Notes under the pieces: model-generated
What the model was told of the DNA's origin: nothing
Seen by the model: only the letters and a program-made list of their open reading frames with translations
Databases searched by the model: none
In this document: positions 56,453-64,000 of the stretch, in pieces
How positions within the stretch are numbered: the first letter of the stretch is position 1
Layout: the number at the start of each line of letters is the position of its first letter
Source: Cerrena zonata
Lineage: Eukaryota; Basidiomycota; Agaricomycetes; Polyporales; Cerrenaceae
DNA length: 64,000 nt
Assembly: GCA_038087015.1 (NCBI GenBank)
Contig: JASBNA010000001.1
Location: 434,001 to 498,000 of the forward strand
Direction: 5' to 3'
Program-made: the position numbers and the translations under genes

Positions 56453-58175
56453 TCACCGGTACTTCTCCTCTGCAAACCTTGTCTCCCAGAGTTCGACGAT
56501 GTTCTTCGCTCTTTCTCGAAGAGAATGAACGGACGACTGCTCCTGGCAAGTCGTACGTTCCGAGAATCGTTTCATAGCTTTGCAAATACCCGACGACTAG
56601 ACAAACAAACGTTCGAGTTAGTTCCCTGGACACTGCGCACGACAACAAAGCACATATTACTCACCTGTATTACCCAGATCGAAATAAGCTTCTTCCCGTC
56701 ATCGATAATCCCAATGGCGCTCCTCGCATTCTCCAATGCATAATGGTATCGTTTCACAGCGTCCGAAAGACCCAGCTTTCCCTGATTCTCTGACACATTA
56801 ACCAAAGCCTCCTCCAACTCCAAGATACTCTTCTTCCAACCAACCGCTAACTGCTCGCCAAACCCAGCGCTGTGGCACTCAACAGAGTTCTCTCCGGTCG
56901 ACGAACGGGGCTTAGTAGTACTAGACTTCCAAGACATCGGAGGTGTCATCCCACCGACGCTACATTTCATCCTTTTTGGACTGGATGGTCTGTCACCTGC
57001 GTTATTGGGCCGATACGAGTCCTGGAGAGGGCGTTTACGTGACGGAGGGACGAATAACTTTGCTGCGTGGGCTTCATTTCGAATGTCAGCTGTGCTGATA
57101 GACGCGTAAGGGGATGTAGGTGTAATAGGTGATGTAATTGGGATTGACGGAGGAGGTGAAATGGGGATAGACAACGACTCGGGCACGGGGAGGGCAGGTG
57201 GTATAGACGCGTTAGGTGAGTTTGATGCAGTAGCCGCTGCTCGCGCAGTTTGTATAATTGGTGTAGTTGGTTTGATGGAGATAGGCAGTTTTGAGGGCGG
57301 CTGAGGCAGTTCCTCAAAAGCTGTATGTTCTTTGATGCTTACAGCTGCCAAAGCACCAAGAATGGAGCTGGCTGTGCTGTTAAGGTTTGGTAAAGGTGGT
57401 ATATCAACCTCCATAGCAACTCCTACAGCCTCCCCCTCCTCCCCCTCACTCTTCTCAGTTTCTGCACTCTCTGCTAGGTCAACCACCATGTTATCCTCAT
57501 AAAAGGATGGTTTGGGGCTGGACAAAGCAGGAATGGTGTCTACAATAGACACATCCTTCTGCTCTAAGTATTTAGAGACAGTTGGAGGGTTTGTGACTGA
57601 AGTCACAGGTGATGTTCCAGCCCTATGCTTTAGCAGATTGTTAAGAATCTGTTGGCATGTAATAGGCTTAGAAGACATCCAAAACAGATTTGACCTCCTA
57701 AAATCACTGTGAGAAGTGAACTTTAGTGAAGTTGATCTGGTAGAGTGTAAGCCTTGCACATTTGGCTTGGCTTTCAGCACCACAGGAGTAGACTCAGAGT
57801 CTGGCGATATATCTTCAACTTGAAGATTAGAGGGCTTTGACTTGTCTAGAAAACAAAACAAAATCAGATTTGTAACAAAAACAATTTGATAGAACACAAA
57901 CCTGCTGAGATACTGGTCACTGGTTGCTTATAATCAAACAACAAACTGGTCTTGACACCCATCTTGACCTTTCGCTTGGTTGATTGCCTTTGACGCATGG
58001 ACTTTGCTTGATTGTTTTGAGGACTGGCATGAGGAAATAAATCTTCATCATTTGCTAACTCATCAATCTCTGTATTTGGGTCAGAGAATGAACTATTGAA
58101 AAGATTGTTTACAGGCTGGCTATCAACTATAGGTGGTGGGAGGACTGTCCACTGAGGCGATGGTGATGAGGACAT
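56453..58175 (-). CDS. Hypothetical Ser/Pro-rich protein, CpG-poor first half
   Basis: Three exons, 58175-57902, 57845-56665 and 56596-56453, give 532 residues with correct phases. I do not recognise a family. The N-terminal half has MSSSPSPQWTVLPPPIVDSQ, a basic patch (MRQRQSTKRKVKMGVK) and FRRSNLFWMSSKPITCQQIL. The middle is acidic then Pro/Ser/Ile-rich (ISPPPSIPITSPITPTSPYA). The C-terminus is helical (KKSILELEEALVNVSENQGK, AVKRYHYALENARSAIGIID, RERAKNIVELWETRFAEEKY). Exon 1, the first intron and about half of exon 2 lie in a block nearly free of CpG, whereas the rest of exon 2 and exon 3 have normal CpG content, so the boundary falls inside exon 2. This suggests fusion of an older gene with foreign or formerly methylated DNA. 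A conserved domain was not seen. Confidence 0.75.
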
Positions 58176-58648
58176 CACCACTATCAACAATGCAGGAAAG
58201 TTGTAGGGACTTTAGAGAGAGGAGTGGGAGAGAAGGTAAGAGAGAGGGAGAAAGCAGATGATAGCTGAAAGAAGAAGCCAAAAGAGGGGGGAAAGGTAAC
58301 CAAGCTCTTTTATAGGATTCTGAACCCTTGCTTAGTCATCATGACTCACGATTCAATTTCCCACATTATTCAGCAAATTGTGGCAGATGACCAATCACAA
58401 GGGCTTTGAGAATGCAGAGATATGCAGTTGAACAATGAACAGACAGTTCTAGGCTGGCCTGCAACAACCATCTGACCTGGAAATATTCCCAGCTCTAGGG
58501 GATGGGCTATTTATAGGTCAAGGAAAAATATCTGATGAAGATAATCAAAATAATATTATGAAAACTAACATCCAGTGAATTGAGATACAAAACAGAGAAC
58601 AAAATAACATGCACTGAGTACTGGCAATATAGAGAGAAGCTCCCCACC
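57299..58648. mobile_element. CpG-depleted block, probable transposon-derived insert
   Basis: I count five CpG dinucleotides in about 1,350 bases, with abrupt edges at 57298 and 58649; flanking DNA has about one per 10-20 bases. TpG and CpA are abundant, as left by deamination of methylated CpG. In basidiomycetes CpG methylation targets transposable elements, so this is probably an old or captured element. The block holds two TATA elements on the minus strand and the start of the gene at 58175. No second terminal repeat, reverse transcriptase or transposase is visible, so the element type is unknown. Confidence 0.6.
58307..58314 (-). promoter_or_regulatory. TATA box of the CpG-poor gene
   Basis: On the minus strand CCTATAAAAGAGC lies about 130 bases before the ATG at 58175, followed by a long C/T-rich leader. 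A second element, CCTATAAATAGCCC, lies at about 58507-58520. Both are inside the CpG-depleted block, so the promoter itself seems to come from it. Confidence 0.6.
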
Positions 58649-59737
58649 CGCAGTCTGATCCACCGCCGGTCGCTGTTATCGGTTCAGGTACCCTATCAAT
58701 GACAGAAGAAACCGATAGGAAATTGGGATAAGATACCGCGGTAAAGATAAGTTGTCTGTGAGAATACGATTGGTCAATAAGCTTTAAGATATCTGCGGCA
58801 ACGTGCGAGGGACCGGTATCAGAGAGTTTCGGGGGCAGTTGGAATTGGTATAACGTCAACGTTACTCAATGAAGACCTAGAACGCCAGCCTCGATGGAGA
58901 AAGTTGGGACATTAGGCCGATAAGGGAAGTGAAACGGACGAGGGAGACTGCTGCCAGAATATTCACTCGACGGTGGTTATCCCGATCAATCAACCGAACA
59001 GGGTCAGAAGACGCAAGATGAGGAGGTATGATGTGAAGTATGAAATCAGAGGGGGGAAGGACAGCTGTTTGCGGAAATGGCCGTGAGATAGGGAGAGAAG
59101 AGGAGACACATGCATGCGCTCATTCGCCGGGGCGGGCGTTGGAGAGGATGTTAGAAGCCAGAAAGGCAGTTGCCTGAGAGGATACACAAGAGCGAGTCAA
59201 ACGTGCGTACAGCGAGACATGTTCGTGGGCCCGGCTATGAGGGTGCATCAGAATGCGGCCGAGGAAATTGGATCCGCTTTGTGGGCAAGCTGGGGAATGT
59301 TTGCGGCAAAAAGGGAGGAAAAGTCGGAGAGAAAGCGTCGGGATGGAGGCGTCGGTGGGCGGAGGGAGACTCGAGGAGGAAAGGCTAATTTTGCGGGAGG
59401 GGGCTTAGTCAGCACACGTTGGATATCGTCACTGGGACGGGGATTGGTGCGAGACCTTGTTTTGCGTTTCGCCTCTCGATACACAACGGCTGCTGCCTCC
59501 TCTTTTCGCTCCCGCCAGCATCACTCCCGTCAGTCAGAAGCAAAACATATCATATATTTATATTCAGTGCTCTGCAATTCCCAATTTGTCAAGAAACGTT
59601 GCTCCCCGGGAGGTCAAAGCTACCAGCGGTGGAAACGCTATATAGGATCCGCCTCATTTTCTGCACTCCCCTTCCACCTCTACCCCCGCTTCTGAGAACC
59701 GACACCACCGTCGCTCTCGCTCTCCTCTTCTCGGTAT
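58649..59737. other. Divergent intergenic region
   Basis: About 1.1 kb between the CpG-depleted block and KCS1, with dense CpG (CATTCGCCGGGGCGGGCG around 59120). Frames here are short or composition-driven. A TATATAGG element at about 59639 is the likely KCS1 core promoter. Confidence 0.5.
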
Positions 59738-62700
59738 ATGGGACCCCCTTCCGAATCTTCTCGCTCAGAGCGACAATCATATCGTTTCCCCTCATCCTCA
59801 CAACTCCCTCTCTCTTCTTCCCCTTCCCGCTCTTCTTTTGACTCGGTCCCCTTCAAGACACCAGGGGCCACACCTCCGAGTCCTCGACGCACCTCTTCCC
59901 ATAGTGTCTACCCCATCAAGTGGTCTCACCCCTTTCACTTGGGATCCGATGGCTCAGACACCGAGACAAAGCATGCTCGTGTTTCTCCTCACAAGTCACG
60001 AAAACGTCTTCCTCAACGCAAGTCTGACAGATCACTAACGCTTCCCTCTTCTCGGACAAAACCTCCCGAACTGGTCTTATCACCTCCGCGAATCTCAAGG
60101 CCACGTTCTCGTCGATCGAGCTCCGCTTCGACTTCATCATCCTCATCGAGTCACAAGCCCGCTATTCATCCCCAATCTGCTGGAATAGGTCGTAAAGTCG
60201 CAGCCTCTCTAGATCTATTCAAAGAGTCAGTAACTACTCCTTCTGCCGAGGAGCCAAGCCCGTTCGAATTCGTCCGACCCCTTTCTTCGTCGTCCAAGCG
60301 TAAGGCAAGCGTTTCGCGTGTGGACGATGTTGCTGAGCCCCAGTTCGAATTTGTCAAGCGTTCCGACTGGCCGGATAGAGAAACGGTTGCAGGTCGCCGA
60401 GAGAAGAGCACCACTCTCGAACGAGTGCGGACAAGGGATAGTATCAGTTCTCATGTGAGTACTCGGGAAGACGACGATCGTCGAAGAAAGGACAGGACGT
60501 CATCTGTACTCAGTGACTTGCTTGAATGGCGCGATGCAGTACTGTCAGGTCGGGGGAGACGTCGTGAGCGTCCGCCCTGGACTGAAGATCCTCCGCAGGA
60601 GGAGTTCGCTGTTGGTTCTCCGAGCTCTGTGACGTCTACCACTTCAGGCGGAACTGTGCACATAACGTCACCGCTTGAGCTACCAGAACGACGACTGTCT
60701 TCTTCTATCGTTCTATCACCTCATCACCATTCCCCTTTCCCCGAAATCGTTGCATTATCCCCTCAACCTCCCATTGAAGCTCCGGATCACGTACCACTGC
60801 CATTCATTTCTCTACCATCTAGCTCTCGTTCTCCTCCCCCTGCAGACCCTCTTCCTGTTTCTTCTGCACCGCCTTCATATGTTCCGGAAATTCCTGACTA
60901 CTCACCTTGGTCAACTGACGACGAAGAGTCTGCTTGGGAAACTGCTTCCATTACGTCAACGTCTTCCACAACTTCTGCTTCATCACCTTTTCTCTTGTCT
61001 CCTGCTCGCACCAGTCCTCACCCGCAGCCCATCGTCCGACATGCTAGTGACGAAGATGATGAACATCATCATCGCAACCTTTTGTCTCGTTATGATAACC
61101 TCGAAATGGAGCATCCCGATGATTCGACCAATGGGCTTCCGAGTGGTACATTTAATCTTTCACAGGAAAGCTTGCCACATATTCCACTGCGGCCTTTCCG
61201 CAACCAGGTCGGTGGCCATAGTGCAATTTACAAGTTCACGAAGCGAGCTGTGTGCAAGGTACGTCATCCATGGTCGTATGCGTAACGTAAACATGTGCTT
61301 ACTAGTTTGACAGCCTCTTGTGTCAAGAGAGAACCTTTTTTACGAAGCAGTCGAGCGAGAAGCGCCCCCTCTGTTAGAGTTTATTCCTCGGTATCTGGGT
61401 GTCATGCTTGTCAGCTATAGGAAGGTCCCACGTGCACCTGCCTTGCAGACCAAGCCTTCGGTCAACGGTAATACCACGCTAGCACCTCGTCCACCTTTGC
61501 ACAAAGCCGTTACAGACATACCCCATACCGTTTTCCGACGGCATCCTAACCGTGATCATCACAGCGATCCGGATGCTGTTGACGGTGCCGATTCTGAAGA
61601 GGCAGAATTGCCTGAGGTTGCACTTGCGTACAACCGCCATATTATTCCGGAATGGCTGCTCCAGAGCGGTCGAAGTCGAGCTTGGTCACATTCGGGTGGA
61701 AGTGCGAGTTCCCTCCCGGTTAATCGACACCTTCGCCGTCCACACCTCAACGGTTACACTGCTTCCAGCCCCGATCTCGCGCTACCGTCAGTTCGCGCCG
61801 CTTCTTTCAGCGGTGGTCAGAGGCCGAGCCCACTATCCCAACCCCAGAATACACCACTCACGCCCACAAACTCACCGGCAGTTGGGCATGCTATTCCTTC
61901 TCATATGCCATCCCGCTTGAGGTTCCCTTCATCCGGTAATGCGATTACTGAGAACGGAAGGACAACGAGTACACCTATGTCGCCTGTCTCGCAGTTTTCC
62001 AATCCACATTTCGGTGGTACTGGATCGACCATGGTGAACACCAGGTTTAAGGACCACGTCTTTAGCACATTGCTCCGGCGTTTCCGCAGGCCTAGAGGCC
62101 GTCCTTCACTTGGCACGCGCACAGAAGACGAGAGCGAGATGGCTGATGCAGAGGATGAAGGCACTTGCGGTGTTCTACAGAAGGGTAGGAGGAAGGTTAC
62201 GAAGCAAGTTGAGCGTTTGGCTCAAGAAGGGGAACCTGGTATTTTAGGCTCGTCTCTTCGACGGGTACGCAGTGACGAATACCTTCCCGATCGAAACGTC
62301 GAACCGCAGCCTGACATCTTCCCATTTGAGGAATGTGAGGATACTAAGGGCGACAGCAATAGCACTACCGCTCAATCAAAGTCTAATTCGTACCCTTCCC
62401 GACGTAGCCGCTCTCGGTCCCTGGATCGCCCAACAACCACCTACCGATTCCCCTCCCATCGTCCTGACGATCACTTACCTACTCCTGTCGAAGTTAGCGA
62501 GATGAAGTCTGAAAGAGATCCCTCTGTCACCCGTCAGAATCACTTCATACTGATGGAGGATTTGACGGGTCGTTTGAAGTATTCTTGTGTACTTGATCTG
62601 AAAATGGGCACGCGGCAGTACGGCATGGACGCTACGTCCGCAAAGAAAAAGAGTCAACGTAAGAAATGCGATCGCACTACTAGTAGGACGCTTGGTGTGA

Positions 62701-63703
62701 GAGTGTGTGGCATGCAGGTAAGCTGTCCATTCGTTGCTTCTTTCCTTAATGTGGGACACTGGGTCGTTACTGCTGTACAGTATACTAGTGGTTTATTTTT
62801 GCATTCGTATAACCCGTCATTCAAAAATTGTTTTGCTAACGCCGCTTTTGTTTGTTTGTTTCCTGAAAGGTTTGGAACCATGCCACGCAGTCCTACATGA
62901 TGCAAGACAAATACAAAGGACGCGAAGTGCGCACAGATGACTTTCCCTCTGTCCTGGCTTCCTTTCTCCACGATGGCGAGCGCCTGCTAGCCTATCAGAT
63001 CCCTGTCATCCTACGCAAGGTGTACGCCCTGGCGCGGATCATCAACCGTTTGAAGGGATACCGGTTCTACGGGTGTAGTTTGCTCTTGATTTACGATGGT
63101 GATCGAGAGGCGCAAGAAGCATTCAGGTCTTCTGCTTTAGACAACCCTTCCCCAAGAAGCAAGCGTGGCGAGTCGCTGGAACGCAATTCCGATATACGTC
63201 TTGCTTCGGAACCGAAAGAGACGAAACCCACTCTCAGACGGTCGCACAGTGAAGATCTCATGGTGGGACCTGTTGCCGCTCGGAGCAGCCGTCGTCGCAA
63301 ACGTGGAGAAATCCAAATCCGTCTGGTGGACTTCGCACATACCACTACTGGTCAAGATTGGTTGCCTCATCCTCCACCTGAGCAGTACGAGACGGAAGGA
63401 ATCACTAGTGGCCCGGGATACCAGGCTGATGTTGACCCTGAAACTGGCCTGGTTTATGCTCGCTTCCCTCCCCATTATCCGGACGAACCTGACCGTGGCT
63501 TCTTGTTCGGATTGATGAACCTCGCGGAGACGTTGGAGAAGATGTGGAACGAAGAACGTATCCGACGTATCAAAGTTTCCAGGGACGACCCCTCTTCGTA
63601 TTTGGACCAGTTACCACCTTTGTCGACAAAAGGCAAAGAAATCTTTGACGAAATCTTCAGCTCGCAAGATGGAGATATCGACTTGGGCTATATCTCAACC
63701 TGA
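59738..63703 (+). CDS. KCS1: Inositol hexakisphosphate kinase KCS1
   Basis: Three exons, 59738-61258, 61314-62717 and 62870-63703, give 1252 residues. Kcs1 makes 5-diphosphoinositol pentakisphosphate (5-IP7) from IP6 and controls phosphate sensing, energy state and stress. The first 480 residues are disordered, rich in Ser, Pro and Arg. The IPK fold begins with [18 protein letters not shown] and [20 protein letters not shown], then [19 protein letters not shown] 350-residue low-complexity insert follows. The catalytic PxxxDxKxG region is [20 protein letters not shown] (Asp and Lys present), then [38 protein letters not shown] and [10 protein letters not shown] (Asp of metal binding). The C-terminus ends [19 protein letters not shown] plus a tail. 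Length and inserts match fungal Kcs1. Confidence 0.95.
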
Positions 63704-64000
63704 ATGACCATGACAACGCTTCGTGCATATTTCCCCTCTGCTTCTCGTTTCTAATCTTCCTCCAGAATTGAATGCTTGGTGACAATGGTGCTTCTATTTT
63801 TCCTCTCTTCTTGCTCATGGTGCTCATAAGTTGCAATATCTCTATTTTTTCTCGTTTCTTGTTGCATTTCTAACGTCTCCTCAATCCCCCCCTCACCCCC
63901 AATTCTTGTCAAATAGTCAATGTTCAAACATTCCATATCCCATGTTTTCTATTACACAATATCTTTTCTCTCTCTCGCATTTTCCCTCCCCTATTATTCT
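63704..64000. other. 3' region of KCS1
   Basis: About 300 bases, C/T-rich, likely untranslated and terminator sequence. No gene seen. Confidence 0.5.

Overview
This window looks like nuclear DNA from a mushroom-forming basidiomycete (Agaricomycetes). The evidence is a gene-dense layout on both strands, many introns of about 45-70 bases with GT...AG ends and a CTAAC/CTNAC-like branch site, and protein families typical of that group. I see no rRNA, tRNA, CRISPR array, intact transposase or reverse transcriptase. All exon boundaries were worked out by eye from reading frame, splice signals and recalled family sequences; no search was run.

Layout. 1-4.8 kb: an acidic protein of uncertain start, a MARVEL four-helix membrane protein (-) and a single-pass membrane protein (-). 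5.2-9.0 kb: a WD40 protein (+) converging on methylcrotonyl-CoA carboxylase beta (-). 9.4-13.6 kb: a Dal5-type anion transporter (-) divergent from a cytosolic GH105 unsaturated-uronide hydrolase (+), a probable pectin-scavenging pair. 13.9-19.3 kb: PRP31, ISU1 and GPC1. 19.3-21.2 kb: no gene seen. 21.2-23.8 kb: a small unknown, TAD1 and mitochondrial bL34. 24.1-27.8 kb: a glutathione transferase, a Con-6 protein and an unknown tyrosine-rich protein. 27.8-29.6 kb: unclear. 29.6-33.2 kb: a basidiomycete-type protein with a PD-(D/E)XK-like motif, a membrane-anchored aldo/keto reductase and a small coiled-coil protein. 33.8-41.8 kb: an EF-hand MscS channel, a short-chain dehydrogenase, MPO1 and SEC22. 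42.2-51.3 kb: a low-complexity repeat protein, RAT1 and GCD2 (eIF2B delta). 52-55.2 kb: MTP18 and an FHA/forkhead factor. 56.4-58.6 kb: a gene whose promoter and first half lie in a 1.35-kb block almost free of CpG. 59.7-63.7 kb: KCS1.

Most genes are housekeeping: RNA processing and editing (PRP31, RAT1, TAD1), translation (GCD2, bL34m), Fe-S assembly (ISU1), lipid turnover (GPC1, MPO1), secretion (SEC22), inositol pyrophosphate signalling (KCS1) and leucine breakdown (MCCB). Accessory features are the transporter/GH105 pair, the nuclease-like gene and the CpG-poor chimeric gene.

Caution. At least eight positions in six conserved genes break the reading frame by one or two bases, mostly in runs of 2-3 identical bases. 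This pattern looks like sequencing indels more than gene decay, so translated products need these positions checked.
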